Shown: piece after piece, positions 8,213 through 17,913 of the stretch | How positions within the stretch are numbered: the first letter of the stretch is position 1 | Layout: the number at the start of each line of letters is the position of its first letter | Assembly: GCF_000316605.1 (NCBI RefSeq) | Contig: NC_019683.1 | Span: forward strand, 3,394,036 to 3,458,035 | Origin: [Leptolyngbya] sp. PCC 7376 | GTDB lineage: Bacteria; Cyanobacteriota; Cyanobacteriia; Cyanobacteriales; MRBY01 | Direction of reading: 5' to 3' | DNA: 64,000 bases | Program-made: the position numbers and the translations under genes | Notes under the pieces: model-generated | Database searches by the model: none | Told to the model about the DNA's origin: nothing | What the model saw: only the letters and a program-made list of their open reading frames with translations

Positions 8213-8909
8213 ATTTGCGGCGGCGTTGAGGTTGAAGCTTTGCAGGAGCTTTAGATTTCTGTTCTGCGGCAGGTGCTTCAGTGTTGGCGGATTCAGAGGG
8301 TTGTAACTGTTGACGACCATTGCGCACAACATTAAGCATTTGAATCAATTGCCCTTCCAAACCAGACAGCACTTGGTTGGCGTATTGATCTGCACCCTCT
8401 TGGATTTCATCAGATTCGGCGATCGCCAGCTCCCGAATTTCCCGAATTTCCTCATAGGCTTTGCGACGATTTTCTTCCACCTCAGCCGCTAAAGACTGAC
8501 GCATATTTAAACATTCTTGCTCAGCATCCTGGCGCATCTGCTCTGCGTTTTGTTCTGCCTGACGAACGAGTGGCATTTCATCGAGGAGTTGCGCGGCCCG
8601 GCGTTCTGCCGCCGCCATAATCTCCTCAGCGTAATCTTCCGCTTCGACAATAATCTGTGCCTTCTGTTGGAGCACTTCCATTGCTGCCTCAATTACCTTC
8701 GGCAAACTGGCACGTACCAAATCGAGTTGATCAAGAAGTTTTTCTTCCTCCACCATCGTGATACCCGTGAGCGGAATGTGAGGGCTATCAAAAATAATTT
8801 CTTCGAGCTGAGTCAGCTGCTGCTGCACATCGAGATCAACATCTTTGTAGAGAGATGAAGATTCCGGAGATGCTACTGGGGTTTCGGTGGGTGTTGAACT
8901 CTGAAGCAT
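8211..8909 (-). CDS. cdv3: DivIVA-like cell division protein, Cdv3 family
   Basis: 232 residues, largely alpha-helical and highly charged. The central portion (about residues 60-185) is a long predicted coiled coil rich in Ala/Glu/Arg, with a basic C-terminal tail (QPQRRRK). Cyanobacterial Cdv3 proteins are DivIVA-like factors that take part in Z-ring placement together with ZipN and SepF. As I recall, the homolog in Synechocystis also lies beside coaD. The start overlaps the end of coaD by 37 bases in another frame. An internal start would remove the overlap but also some of the N-terminus. The family call rests on composition and neighbourhood. Confidence 0.65.
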   Translation of the reverse strand: MLQSSTPTETPVASPESSSLYKDVDLDVQQQLTQLEEIIFDSPHIPLTGITMVEEEKLLDQLDLVRASLPKVIEAAMEVLQQKAQIIVEAEDYAEEIMAAAERRAAQLLDEMPLVRQAEQNAEQMRQDAEQECLNMRQSLAAEVEENRRKAYEEIREIRELAIAESDEIQEGADQYANQVLSGLEGQLIQMLNVVRNGRQQLQPSESANTEAPAAEQKSKAPAKLQPQRRRK

Positions 8910-9370
8910 TTGTAGAGATCGTTTGCGACATTATCGGGGACAAGGTGATCGATAGAACCACCGAATTTAGCAACTTCTTTGACGACGCTACTACTGAGAA
9001 AACTATACTCGTTCGACGTCGCGAGGAATACTGTCTCGATGTTAGCCCAAAGCGTCTTATTTGTATGCGCCATTTGCAGTTCTTTTTCAAAATCTGATAA
9101 GACACGCAGTCCTCTGAGCAATACTCCTGCATCCTTCTGCCGGGCGTATTCAACAGTGAGCCCCGTAAAACTTTCTACCTCCACATGGGGTAAATGCTGG
9201 GTACAGAGCTTAATCTGAGCAACGCGCTTTTCGAGGCTGAACACAGGAGATTTACTAGGATTACAGAGCACCGCTACAATCACCTTCTCAAAGAGGCGAT
9301 CGCCCCGTTGGATAATGTCGAGATGGCCGAGGGTAATGGGATCAAAACTGCCGGGATAAATCGCGATCAC
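8873..9370 (-). CDS. coaD: Phosphopantetheine adenylyltransferase
   Basis: 165 residues, the normal length. It starts [13 protein letters not shown] and contains TLGH, the nucleotidyltransferase HxGH-type motif. It also has [16 protein letters not shown] and the SSSVVKEVA segment that binds ATP phosphates. It transfers AMP from ATP to 4'-phosphopantetheine, the fourth step in coenzyme A synthesis, in the cytoplasm. It lies upstream of the cdv3-like gene and overlaps it by 37 bases, so the two are probably co-transcribed. Confidence 0.95.
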   Translation of the reverse strand: MIAIYPGSFDPITLGHLDIIQRGDRLFEKVIVAVLCNPSKSPVFSLEKRVAQIKLCTQHLPHVEVESFTGLTVEYARQKDAGVLLRGLRVLSDFEKELQMAHTNKTLWANIETVFLATSNEYSFLSSSVVKEVAKFGGSIDHLVPDNVANDLYKCFRVQHPPKPQ

Positions 9371-9493
9371 AGGAAAAAGTGAAGAAAATTCTGTCGCGAA
9401 TATTGTTGCATATCATTAGCAAAAGTATTCAGAAAAGCACTAGAGCATTAGCACATACAATGGTGGATGGTTTAAATGAAGAGTCTTCACATC

Positions 9494-10240
9494 ATGAGTG
9501 ATCATCAACCCCAAAAAATGTACGAAGGAAAGGCTAAGATTCTCTACAGCACAGCCGATCCAGACATTCTCCTCACCTACTTTAAAGACGATGCTACGGC
9601 GTTTAATGCCCAGAAAAAAGGCACTATTCGCGGCAAAGGGGAAGTGAATTGCACAATCGCCTCAGTACTTCTGAAATGGCTTGAAACAAAGGGCATTCCC
9701 ACCCACCTAATCGAGCAGCCTAAGCCCAATGAAATGTTAGTTAAAGCTGTGACTATTTTGCCAGTGGAAGTGGTCGTCCGAAATATTGCGGCAGGTAGCC
9801 TCTGTAAGCAAACAGGATTAGAGCAAGGCACTGTCTTACCACAACCCCTCGTGGAATTTTTCCTTAAAGATGATGACCTCGGTGATCCTCTCTTGACTCG
9901 CGATCGCCTGATGCTGATCAATATTGTGACGGAGGCTCAAGTGAAAGAGTTGACTGACTACGCGTTGAAAATCAATGTGTTGATGCAGGAATTTTTCACA
10001 AGCTGTGACATTACCCTCGTGGATTTCAAAATTGAATTTGGCACAGACAAAAACGGCACAATTCTTTTAGCCGATGAGATTAGTCCTGACACTTGTCGCC
10101 TTTGGGACAATACCATTGCTGATCCCAATGCTCGCGTCATGGATAAAGACCGTTTCCGGAAAGATCTCGGCAAGGTTGAAGATGCTTACCAAGCAGTGCA
10201 AGCAAGGGTCCTCGCTCAGGCTGAAGCATTATCAGTTTAG
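9494..10240 (+). CDS. purC: SAICAR synthase
   Basis: 248 residues from the ATG at 9494; an earlier in-frame ATG (9476) would add six residues that PurC proteins do not usually have. Motifs are YEGKAKILY near the N-terminus (ATP-binding strand), PVEVVVRNIAAGS in the middle, and VDFKIEFG and LADEISPDTCRLW near the C-terminus. It joins aspartate to CAIR in the eighth step of purine synthesis. It diverges from coaD, and no other pur gene is adjacent, which is common in cyanobacteria. Confidence 0.95.
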   Translation: MSDHQPQKMYEGKAKILYSTADPDILLTYFKDDATAFNAQKKGTIRGKGEVNCTIASVLLKWLETKGIPTHLIEQPKPNEMLVKAVTILPVEVVVRNIAAGSLCKQTGLEQGTVLPQPLVEFFLKDDDLGDPLLTRDRLMLINIVTEAQVKELTDYALKINVLMQEFFTSCDITLVDFKIEFGTDKNGTILLADEISPDTCRLWDNTIADPNARVMDKDRFRKDLGKVEDAYQAVQARVLAQAEALSV

Positions 10241-10408
10241 ATAAGTTGGTGATCGCCTATTATTCATCCAGCGAAACTTATCGATAATATCCACGTCTAA
10301 CGACTCTGGTACAATCCAGCAGAATAGATTAACCTGTTGGAAAAATTTACCAACTGGCACTACCTCAGTGCAGTGCTCATTGCTCATATAACTTTCGTTT
10401 GACTTGGT

Positions 10409-12799
10409 GTGGACGTGCAAAAAAAACAAACTCAAGACCGTTTTGATCCCCGAACACTTGCACTGTGGGCAACTATTGCTGCCCTCGGCTCGATGTCACC
10501 AGCCCAAGCTGAGACCCATCAGAACCTATCTGATATCGCCTTAAACACTGTTGCAAGTGGCGCTGAGAACTCTGTAACAGCGACAGCAGCTTCTACGACA
10601 AACCCAGTAGAGCAAGAAATGTCTGTCGTAGCGACTTCGGATGAAACCAACGTTTCACCATCACTCACAAATGTCGTTTTTGAGTCTGCGCCAACTACGC
10701 CTGAGGCTCCCACTGAGATTGCCTTGGTTCAAGAGCCAACGGATATCGAGATTAGCGAAAGCATTGCGGTAGAAGAAACAGGTGTAGCCGAGCTAACTGC
10801 TGAGCAGCCTGTTGTAGCACCAGAAACCATTGTTAGTGCTGTGGTTGAGACAGAAACAGTAGACATGGCGATCACCCCAATCGTTAACGAAACAGAAGAG
10901 TTTGCGATACAGCCCACAACCGAGCTGGAAACTGCTCTAGTGCCAGTTGCTGAAACTCCAGAAGAAGAGCTTTTAATTGCCCAAGGTGCTCCAAGTGAAG
11001 CACGGGTATTGGTCGCGGAGATCGCGATTAACGGCACAGGCGGCAATGTTGAATTAGAACAGAGTGTTGTCCAAGCCATCGAAACACAGGCTGGACGTCC
11101 TACCACGGTTACTCAGATTCGAGCCGATGTTAATCGCATTTATGCAACAGGTCTATTTTCTAACGTCACCGCAACACCTGAAGATACACCTTTCGGTGTG
11201 AAGGTGACTTATGAAGTTGTGCCTAATCCCGTCCTGAGCAACGTGACAGTCCAAGCATTGCCCTTAGATGATAATCGTGGGATCACACCACCCGAAGTTA
11301 TCGATAATATTTTTGGCGATCGCTACGGCCAGATCATTAACCTCAACGACTTCCAAGAAGGTAGCGGTAAGCTCGGCCAACTTGAGGCTTGGTATCAAAA
11401 TAATGGCTATGACCTTGCAAAGGTTGTGGGTATTGATGAGCCTAGTTCTGATGGCGTGATTACCCTAGTCGTTGTAGAAGGTGTCATTGAAGATATTCGC
11501 GTCAACTTCATCAACACTGACAATGAGCCTGTGGAAGGTAAAACGCGAGAATTTATCGTGACTCGTGAAGTTCAGCTAAAGCCCGGTGATGTGTTTAACC
11601 GTGCCACTGCTCAAAACGATCTCCAGCGTGTTTTCAACCTCGGCTTGTTTGAAGATGTACAGCTCGACTTTACAACTGGTGAAGAAGATCCCACTAAAGC
11701 AATCCTCAATCTCAACGTGATTGAAGCAAATACTGGCTCTATTGCTGCAGGTGGTGGTATTAGTTCTGCGAGTGGTTTCTTCGGAACGGTTAGTTATCAG
11801 CAACAAAACCTTGGTGGTAATAACCATCGTCTGGCAACAGAGCTTCAGCTTGGTACTAGGGAAGCGTTGTTTGATGTCTCCTTTACAGATCCTTGGATTG
11901 CGAATGATCCTTTCCGTACCTCCTACAGCGTGAATGCCTTCCGTCGTCGTTCGATTTCTTTGATCTTTGATGGTGGCGATAATGATATTGATCTCGCGCA
12001 AAGTGGCGATCGCCCCCGAATTAATCGTCTTGGTGGTGGCGTAACCTTCAGTCGTCCTCTCAGCAAAAATGTTTTTGCTCGGTCAGATTGGCGCGGCTCC
12101 CTTGGTCTGCAATATCAACGAGTCACCATTACGGATGGCGATGGCGATGTCGAATTTATTGATGAAGCTGGTAATCAACTCAGTTTCTCTGATGACGGTA
12201 AGGATGACCTCACAACTCTCCGGTTTAATCTCGTCCGCGATAAGCGTAATAACCCAGCAGCACCAACCCGTGGCTCTGTGACTCGTATTGGTACTGACCA
12301 AACCATTCCTATTGGTAAAGGCGGTATTTTCTTTAATCGAATTCGTGGTAGCCATAGTTTCTATGTACCTTCTCCGCTCAAGCTACCTTTGGTGAATAAG
12401 GAAAAGCCTCATACTCTGGCCTTTAATATCCAAGGTGGAACTATTATTGGCGATCTACCTCCCTACGAAGCCTTTTCTTTGGGTGGTAGTAATTCTGTCC
12501 GTGGTTTTGAGGAAGGAGATGTTGGTAGTGGTCGCCATTATCTTCAGGCAACGGCGGAATATCGTTTCCCTGTTTTCTCTGTTGTAGGCGGTGCGCTGTT
12601 TGTGGACTACGCAACAGACTTAGGCTCTGGTGATGATGTCCCTGGTGACCCTGCTGGAACACGCGGTAAGCCTGGCGATGGTTTCGGCTATGGTATTGGC
12701 GTCCGTGTAGACTCCCCTCTCGGTAACATTCGTGTCGACTATGGTCTGAATGATGAAGGCGATAGCCGGATTCACTTCGGTATTGGTGAGCGTTTCTAA
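10409..12799 (+). CDS. Omp85/Toc75-type outer membrane assembly protein
   Basis: 796 residues with a GTG start. A signal peptide ends near SPAQA (about residue 34). Residues ~35-190 are acidic and rich in Thr/Glu/Val, a low-complexity linker. POTRA domains follow (about 195-440, with the first near VLVAEIAINGTGGN). The C-terminal half is a 16-strand type beta barrel containing LGGSNSVRGF, the conserved lid-loop RGF motif, and ends in the terminal Phe expected of outer membrane proteins. Cyanobacterial Omp85 inserts barrel proteins and is related to chloroplast Toc75. lpxC follows after a terminator-like hairpin, so lipid A and barrel assembly genes are neighbours. Confidence 0.92.
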   Translation: MDVQKKQTQDRFDPRTLALWATIAALGSMSPAQAETHQNLSDIALNTVASGAENSVTATAASTTNPVEQEMSVVATSDETNVSPSLTNVVFESAPTTPEAPTEIALVQEPTDIEISESIAVEETGVAELTAEQPVVAPETIVSAVVETETVDMAITPIVNETEEFAIQPTTELETALVPVAETPEEELLIAQGAPSEARVLVAEIAINGTGGNVELEQSVVQAIETQAGRPTTVTQIRADVNRIYATGLFSNVTATPEDTPFGVKVTYEVVPNPVLSNVTVQALPLDDNRGITPPEVIDNIFGDRYGQIINLNDFQEGSGKLGQLEAWYQNNGYDLAKVVGIDEPSSDGVITLVVVEGVIEDIRVNFINTDNEPVEGKTREFIVTREVQLKPGDVFNRATAQNDLQRVFNLGLFEDVQLDFTTGEEDPTKAILNLNVIEANTGSIAAGGGISSASGFFGTVSYQQQNLGGNNHRLATELQLGTREALFDVSFTDPWIANDPFRTSYSVNAFRRRSISLIFDGGDNDIDLAQSGDRPRINRLGGGVTFSRPLSKNVFARSDWRGSLGLQYQRVTITDGDGDVEFIDEAGNQLSFSDDGKDDLTTLRFNLVRDKRNNPAAPTRGSVTRIGTDQTIPIGKGGIFFNRIRGSHSFYVPSPLKLPLVNKEKPHTLAFNIQGGTIIGDLPPYEAFSLGGSNSVRGFEEGDVGSGRHYLQATAEYRFPVFSVVGGALFVDYATDLGSGDDVPGDPAGTRGKPGDGFGYGIGVRVDSPLGNIRVDYGLNDEGDSRIHFGIGERF

Positions 12800-12826
12800 A
12801 ACAAATTACTAAATCAATAAAATTAT

Positions 12827-12848
12827 GGGGGAATAATCCCCCTTTTTT
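12827..12848 (+). terminator. Intrinsic terminator-like hairpin directly before lpxC
   Basis: GGGGGA, loop ATAA, TCCCCC, then six T. The T tract ends three bases before the lpxC start codon. It has the form of a factor-independent terminator for omp85, yet it leaves no room for a promoter or ribosome binding site for lpxC. Confidence 0.8.
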
Positions 12849-12851
12849 GTT

Positions 12852-13682
12852 ATGGCAACTACTCTGAAAACGGCAGTGACTTGCTCTGGTATTGGGCTGC
12901 ATTCTGGCAAAGAAACCACCGTGAAATTGATGCCCTGCGATCGCCTTATTGGCCGCTATTTTGTGCGGACAGATTTAGCAGATCAGCCAGAAATTCGTGC
13001 TCAGATTGATGCAGTTGGTCAAACCATGCTTTCAACAGAATTAGGGGTTGGTGGTGTCACAATAAGGACAACGGAACATTTATTGGCAGCCCTAACGGGT
13101 TTAGGTGTAGATCATGCCCGCATTGAAATTTCTGGAGCTGAGTTACCGTTACTGGATGGTTCTGCAAAAGACTGGGCAGCGGCGATCGCCTCAGCAGGAA
13201 TTCAGACTATAAGTTCGGAGTCTAGCGAATCTCTAGTCGTGTCCGAGCCTATTTGGATACGAGAAGGGGATACTTTTGTTGCAGCTTTGCCTTCAGAAGA
13301 ATTGCGGTTTAGCTATGGTATTGATTTTCCCTATAAGCCCATCGGTAATCAGTGGCATAGTTGGAGTCCAGTAGCAGAACCCTTCGAACAGGCGATCGCC
13401 CCTGCCCGCACCTTTGGCTTTGCGGATCAGATTGAGCAACTGCAGAAAGCTGGCTTAATTCAAGGAGGAAGCCTGGAGAATGCCCTCGTGTGCGACCACG
13501 AAAAATGGATCAATCCACCTCTCCGCTACGATAATGAACCCGCCCGCCATAAACTTCTCGATTTAATCGGTGATTTGAGTCTATTGGGAACAATTCCTAC
13601 TGCTCACTATCTTGCCTACAAAGCAAGCCATAAACTTCATACTCAGCTGGCAAAACAACTCGCCATTCTTGGAAACACATAA
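12852..13682 (+). CDS. lpxC: UDP-3-O-acyl-N-acetylglucosamine deacetylase
   Basis: 276 residues, slightly shorter than the 300-residue proteobacterial enzymes, as usual in cyanobacteria. Motifs are CSGIGLHSG at the N-terminus, TEHLLAAL (zinc ligand His76), [15 protein letters not shown], and [11 protein letters not shown], which supplies the second zinc histidine and the aspartate. It catalyses the committed step of lipid A synthesis. The start is fixed by the conserved N-terminus. No Shine-Dalgarno sequence is visible because the preceding hairpin occupies the space. Confidence 0.93.
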   Translation: MATTLKTAVTCSGIGLHSGKETTVKLMPCDRLIGRYFVRTDLADQPEIRAQIDAVGQTMLSTELGVGGVTIRTTEHLLAALTGLGVDHARIEISGAELPLLDGSAKDWAAAIASAGIQTISSESSESLVVSEPIWIREGDTFVAALPSEELRFSYGIDFPYKPIGNQWHSWSPVAEPFEQAIAPARTFGFADQIEQLQKAGLIQGGSLENALVCDHEKWINPPLRYDNEPARHKLLDLIGDLSLLGTIPTAHYLAYKASHKLHTQLAKQLAILGNT

Positions 13683-13764
13683 CTTTTTTCCGGTAACCCA
13701 GTAACCTATGGACTGGGCGTGGATTTTCGGTAGCTTTAAAATAGCCATCAAGTAAATATTCAAT

Positions 13765-13794
13765 AAAAAGCCTACCCAGTCGGGTAGGCTTTTT
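13765..13794. terminator. Bidirectional intrinsic terminator between lpxC and psbU
   Basis: A 13-base stem (AAAAAGCCTACCC with GGGTAGGCTTTTT) around a four-base loop, with A and T tracts on both flanks. It lies between two convergent genes and should end transcription from both sides. Confidence 0.92.
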
Positions 13795-13841
13795 AATTTA
13801 AAAAATATGCAATTTAATTCTTCATTTAGGGAAATGACGAT

Positions 13842-14258
13842 TTAGTAGTTACCGTTGTTTAAACGCTCTTGGCCCTCAAGGAATACATCAGAGGGAGGTG
13901 TAACGGTGAAACGGTCGAGATTTGCTTCGAGCTTTGCAATCTGTCTCTCGCTCAAACCAGGGATATCGAGAACATCTTGAACGTTTTCGTAGGGACCATA
14001 CTTAACAATAAGTTTGGCGAGGGTGGGGTAAAAACCTCGGAGTTCGCGAAACAATCTAACATTTGCGTTGTTGAGGTCAAGTTTCTGGCCATACTCACTT
14101 TCGAGTACTTTATCGGCTGCGTTAACACGTTCACCGAGTACTGCCGCTGAAACGAAACCATTGCTCAAATCGACAGCTTGAGCTTGGGGCTGAGCCGCGA
14201 AAAATACACAGCCGATCATGAGGACAAACCCCATTACTGCACTCACAATTCTACTCAT
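13842..14258 (-). CDS. psbU: Photosystem II 12-kDa extrinsic protein PsbU
   Basis: 138 residues. A signal peptide ends near AQPQAQA (about residue 28), so the mature protein lies on the lumenal face of photosystem II. The mature part carries a pair of helix-hairpin-helix motifs (KLDLNNANVRLF and LSERQIAKLEANL) characteristic of PsbU. It stabilises the manganese cluster and its chloride requirement together with PsbO and PsbV. It is a single gene read toward the shared terminator with lpxC. Confidence 0.95.
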   Translation of the reverse strand: MSRIVSAVMGFVLMIGCVFFAAQPQAQAVDLSNGFVSAAVLGERVNAADKVLESEYGQKLDLNNANVRLFRELRGFYPTLAKLIVKYGPYENVQDVLDIPGLSERQIAKLEANLDRFTVTPPSDVFLEGQERLNNGNY

Positions 14259-14568
14259 TACGATTGACTCCTCCTAAGCTTTTAGAAGCTTTTGATGATT
14301 TTTAGTATGTATATTTCAAATTCGGGTCTCCAGTAGAACTAGAGCCACAGACATGGAAAATTCTGGCTTATTATTTCATTTTTTGTCGTTGATTGTCATC
14401 TTTCGGTTTTTGAACCTGAGGAACGGTAACAAAAGTTCATGATTTAGCTGCTAACGTTGCGACTTCTATCATTTTCTTGCGGGCGATCGCCGTGGTTCTA
14501 GGTTTTTATGGAAGTTACGCCATAATAAATTTTTGTAGCCAATACAACAAAAGGAGCATCAAAATTTT
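14259..14568. other. Intergenic region between psbU and the peroxiredoxin gene
   Basis: 310 bases with divergent promoters expected for psbU and the peroxiredoxin gene. It holds one HIP1 site (near 14484) and a purine-rich AAAGGAG about 20 bases before the peroxiredoxin ATG. A 29-codon ORF at 14353 has no supporting evidence. No RNA gene is recognised. Confidence 0.5.
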
Positions 14569-15204
14569 ATGTCTCTTCGACTAGGCGATGTTGCGCCCAA
14601 CTTTACCCAAGACTCCACCGAAGGAGAGCTGAATTTTTACGACTGGACAGGTGATAGCTGGGTTGTGTTGTTCTCTCACCCAGCGGATTTTACGCCTGTT
14701 TGCACAACTGAACTCGGTGAAGTTGCTCGCCTCAAAGGTGAATTTGCTAAGCGCAATGCAAAGGTCATTGCCCTCAGCGTTGATGATACGGAGTCCCATA
14801 ATGGCTGGGTTGGTGATATTACTGAAACCCAAGGCTGTGCGGTAAATTACCCAATTTTGTCTGATGCAGACAAGAAAGTGGCAACGCTCTACGACATGAT
14901 TCATCCCAACGCGAATCCGAAGGTGACTGTCCGTACTGTATTTGTGATCGATCCTCAGCACAAAGTTCGATTGACGATTACTTATCCACCTGCGACTGGT
15001 CGTAATTTCCAAGAGATTTTGCGGGTGCTCGATTCTCTCCAATTGACGGATGATTATAGTGTGGCAACGCCTGTGAATTGGAAAGATGGCGAGGATGTTG
15101 TTGTTTCTCCCGCAATTTCCACTGAGGATGCGAAAGCGAAATTCCCGAAAGGGGTCAAGGAAATTAAGCCTTATCTTCGGATGACTCCCCAGCCGAATAA
15201 GTAA
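14569..15204 (+). CDS. 1-Cys peroxiredoxin (Prx6 type)
   Basis: 211 residues. The peroxidatic site is HPADFTPVCTTE with Cys45, and the C-terminal half has the extended domain typical of the Prx6/1-Cys group (for example TYPPATGRNF and MTPQPNK). No resolving cysteine is seen in the usual 2-Cys position. It reduces hydrogen peroxide and organic peroxides in the cytoplasm. An AAAGGAG precedes the ATG by about 12 bases, a good ribosome binding site. It appears monocistronic. Confidence 0.93.
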   Translation: MSLRLGDVAPNFTQDSTEGELNFYDWTGDSWVVLFSHPADFTPVCTTELGEVARLKGEFAKRNAKVIALSVDDTESHNGWVGDITETQGCAVNYPILSDADKKVATLYDMIHPNANPKVTVRTVFVIDPQHKVRLTITYPPATGRNFQEILRVLDSLQLTDDYSVATPVNWKDGEDVVVSPAISTEDAKAKFPKGVKEIKPYLRMTPQPNK

Positions 15205-15388
15205 GATTTCAGTTTTTAGTTGTAATTTTTAGTTTGAAAATATGTTTGGCGATCGCCCTAGTCTTGTTTATAGGATGAGTGGCGATCGTCTTTTTATTGA
15301 GAGATTTGAGCAGATTATTCCGGTCAATCGAGAAAAATTAAAGTTAGTCTAGGGAAGAGTTTTGACCTAATGTCGCCGCATTGTCCCA

Positions 15389-17803
15389 ATGACAGCTAAT
15401 CCCACACCGTCCCAGAAGAAACCGCCAGCTTCCAAGATATTCGCGCGAATTCGTAATTTACCGAAGCCTACCCCCGAAGAATCGAAAATCCTGCGGATAT
15501 TAGTGCAGGTGCTGGTCATTATCGGGATTATCGCCACAGATGTTGCTTCAGAATGGTCGTTACGTTGGTTTAATTTGCCTGTCAGTATTTTTGCGGTACC
15601 GTTGACGATCGCCGCTGGATTATGGAGTTGGAAAAGTCGTAAGGACTCCAATATTGGCGTTAAATTTCTGATTGCCATTGGGATGTTGGCAATGTTGCTC
15701 TTGTTCTTCCGTAATCTCTACGCAAACTTTAATGACACCCGTTTAGTCCTCGCCGAGCTTTTAATTCAGCTACAAATTCTCCATGGTTTTGATATGCCTC
15801 GCCGTAAGGATTTGGGCTATTCGATGGTGATTGGTTTGATCCTGATCGGCGTTGCGGGAACTGTCTCCCAATCCTTAGTCTTTTCCCCGTTCTTATTATT
15901 ATTTTTGGCGATCGCCCTGCCCGTTTTAGTGCTGGATTATCGCTCAAGGTTGGGGCTTGAAAGTTTAGACCAACTTCTCTGGAAACGCAGGAGTAGTCAA
16001 CGAAGCATTCGCAAAAATCTTTTGCAATATTCACCCTTGTCACCTAAACGCTTAGGTGCAATTTTAGGAATTGTGCTGGTGCTAGGTATGGGGATTTTTG
16101 CGATCATGCCGCGCTTTCCTGGCTATCAACTGAGTACATTGCCCGTCAGTTTGCCGAGTGATGCCCCTGCAAATCAAAGGTTTAATAACTCGAATCGAAG
16201 TTTGGCGAACCCCGGTTATGAGCGCCGAGGCAACGATGAAAATGGCGGCACTGGCGGCGAGAGATTTAGTGATGGTAATGCTGGCGGTGGCGACGAAGAT
16301 GGTGAAGGCCGAGGTGGTCAAGGAGAAGGTAGTCCATTAGAAGGCCAAGGCCAAATCGATAAAACTGACTACTACGGTTTTAACGACAAGATTAATCAGA
16401 ATCTACGTGGCGAGATGGAGAAAAGTCTTGTGATGCGGGTGCGATCGCAGGCACCAGGTTTTTGGCGAGTTATGGCTTTTGATCATTACACCGGGCAAGG
16501 TTGGGAAGTTACCAATCCTGATCAACTAAGTCTAACGGAGCGATCGCGCTGGGGAGGACGTTTTTTCTTATCTCCCTTTATTCCACCGACGGTACAAACA
16601 AAGAAAATCATTCAAAGTTACACTGCGGTTAAGTCGTTGCCTAATATTGTGCCCGCGATGACTTATCCCTCGGAGCTTTATTTCCCGACCCAAGAAATTG
16701 GTCGCGATCGCCTCGGAAATTTACGCTCTCCATTGGGTTTGCTGGAAGGTTTGACCTATACAGTCGTTTCGGAAGTTCCGTATCGCGATCGCGCGAAATT
16801 AGCGATCTCTGGTTCAGAATATCCCGAGCAAATCAGAGATAAATATCTGCAAGTCCCACCAGAACTTGAAGAGAAAGTGCGGGAGGTGGCAGAGGATATT
16901 TTGTCGCGCTCCAATAGCGAAATTGCATCCCCCTACGAAAAAGCGCTTTATCTGACTCAGGGTCTCAAACAAAGATTTCCGACAGCACAGGAGATTCCCT
17001 TTTTCGAGGATGGCGAAGATTTAGTGGAGTCTTTTCTTTTTAAATATCAAGGCGGTTATGCTGACCATTACGCAACGGTTCTCACAATTATGTTGCGGTC
17101 AATTGGTATTCCTGCGCGATTTGCGACAGGGTTTGGCGAAGGGGATTTCAATCCATTTACCGGTTATTATCTCGTTCACAATACTGATGCCCATGCGTTG
17201 ACTGAAGCTTATTTTGCTGGGCAAGGTTGGTTTTCGTTTGATCCGTTGCCCGGTCATGAGATTGTGCCAACTTCCTTTGAAGATTCCGGTGCTTTTAATG
17301 TGGTGACATGGTTTTGGGAATGGGTTGCAAGCTGGTTGCCTCCACCAATTTTGGCGTTCTTTGAAGGGCTTTGGACGACAAGCCTTGAGATTGTGGGCTA
17401 CGTCATTATCCGTGTCTGGCAATTTATCTCTGGCAGTATTGTCGGGGCTGTGGTCGGGGCGATCGCCGCATCATTTGCAGGTATGGGCATCTGGTTTATG
17501 TTCCGACAAATTCGTGGCTGGTTAAAACGCCGAAAGTTTGCTCGTTTACCCCAGATGGAACAGCTCTATCAGCAAATGTTGGCTCAGCTCAAACTTAAGG
17601 GTCATAACAAAAAAGATAGCCAGACCCCATCCGAATTTGTCGCAAGATTAGAAAACAAGTACCAACCCGAAGCGGTGGGCATCATCTCTGAAATTACTCA
17701 GGCTTATCTCAATTGGCGCTATGGCGGACAGGCCGCAAATACAGAATATCTACAAACAAAACTGAATTTGCTCCAGAAGCATCTAAAACGTCTAAAAGCC
17801 TGA
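15389..17803 (+). CDS. TgpA-like membrane protein with transglutaminase-core domain, catalytic Cys absent
   Basis: 804 residues. Five to six N-terminal membrane segments (about residues 30-245) are followed by a Gly/Asn/Glu-rich linker (about 270-325). Then come a transglutaminase/protease-like core (about 510-630), another membrane segment near 690, and a cytoplasmic C-terminal domain. This is the DUF3488/TgpA layout. In the core the GYC(D/E) motif reads GYADHY, so the nucleophile position (residue 558, codon GCT) is Ala. The histidine (DAHALTEAYF, residue 602) and aspartate (FDPLP) are kept. The domain may therefore be structural or binding rather than catalytic. Confidence 0.85.
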   Translation: MTANPTPSQKKPPASKIFARIRNLPKPTPEESKILRILVQVLVIIGIIATDVASEWSLRWFNLPVSIFAVPLTIAAGLWSWKSRKDSNIGVKFLIAIGMLAMLLLFFRNLYANFNDTRLVLAELLIQLQILHGFDMPRRKDLGYSMVIGLILIGVAGTVSQSLVFSPFLLLFLAIALPVLVLDYRSRLGLESLDQLLWKRRSSQRSIRKNLLQYSPLSPKRLGAILGIVLVLGMGIFAIMPRFPGYQLSTLPVSLPSDAPANQRFNNSNRSLANPGYERRGNDENGGTGGERFSDGNAGGGDEDGEGRGGQGEGSPLEGQGQIDKTDYYGFNDKINQNLRGEMEKSLVMRVRSQAPGFWRVMAFDHYTGQGWEVTNPDQLSLTERSRWGGRFFLSPFIPPTVQTKKIIQSYTAVKSLPNIVPAMTYPSELYFPTQEIGRDRLGNLRSPLGLLEGLTYTVVSEVPYRDRAKLAISGSEYPEQIRDKYLQVPPELEEKVREVAEDILSRSNSEIASPYEKALYLTQGLKQRFPTAQEIPFFEDGEDLVESFLFKYQGGYADHYATVLTIMLRSIGIPARFATGFGEGDFNPFTGYYLVHNTDAHALTEAYFAGQGWFSFDPLPGHEIVPTSFEDSGAFNVVTWFWEWVASWLPPPILAFFEGLWTTSLEIVGYVIIRVWQFISGSIVGAVVGAIAASFAGMGIWFMFRQIRGWLKRRKFARLPQMEQLYQQMLAQLKLKGHNKKDSQTPSEFVARLENKYQPEAVGIISEITQAYLNWRYGGQAANTEYLQTKLNLLQKHLKRLKA

Positions 17804-17826
17804 CGCTGTAATGCTTTGATTGGGTA

Positions 17827-17913
17827 CGGAGAGAGGGGGATTCGAACCCCCGTTAGGTTTGACCCTAAAACAGTTTTCGAGACTGCCGCATTCAACCACT
17901 CTGCCACCTCTCC
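17827..17913 (-). tRNA. tRNA-Ser (anticodon CGA)
   Basis: Read on the minus strand the gene starts GGAGAGGTGGCAGAGTGG. The anticodon loop is CTCGAAA, giving anticodon CGA for codon UCG. A long variable arm (type II tRNA) and a T arm GGGGGTTCGAATCCCCC follow. The 7-bp acceptor stem GGAGAGG/TCTCTCC has one G-U, and the discriminator base is G, as for serine tRNAs. The CCA end is not encoded. Confidence 0.95.

Noticed and set aside
10519-11106. Minus-strand ORFs rich in Val/Ser inside the omp85 gene
   Set aside because: They mirror the low-complexity Thr/Glu/Val linker of the barrel protein and are composition artefacts.
14353-14442. 29-codon ORF (MENSGLLFHF...) that could be a tiny membrane protein between psbU and the peroxiredoxin gene
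   Set aside because: No ribosome binding site, no known photosynthetic small subunit matches, and chance ORFs of this size are common.
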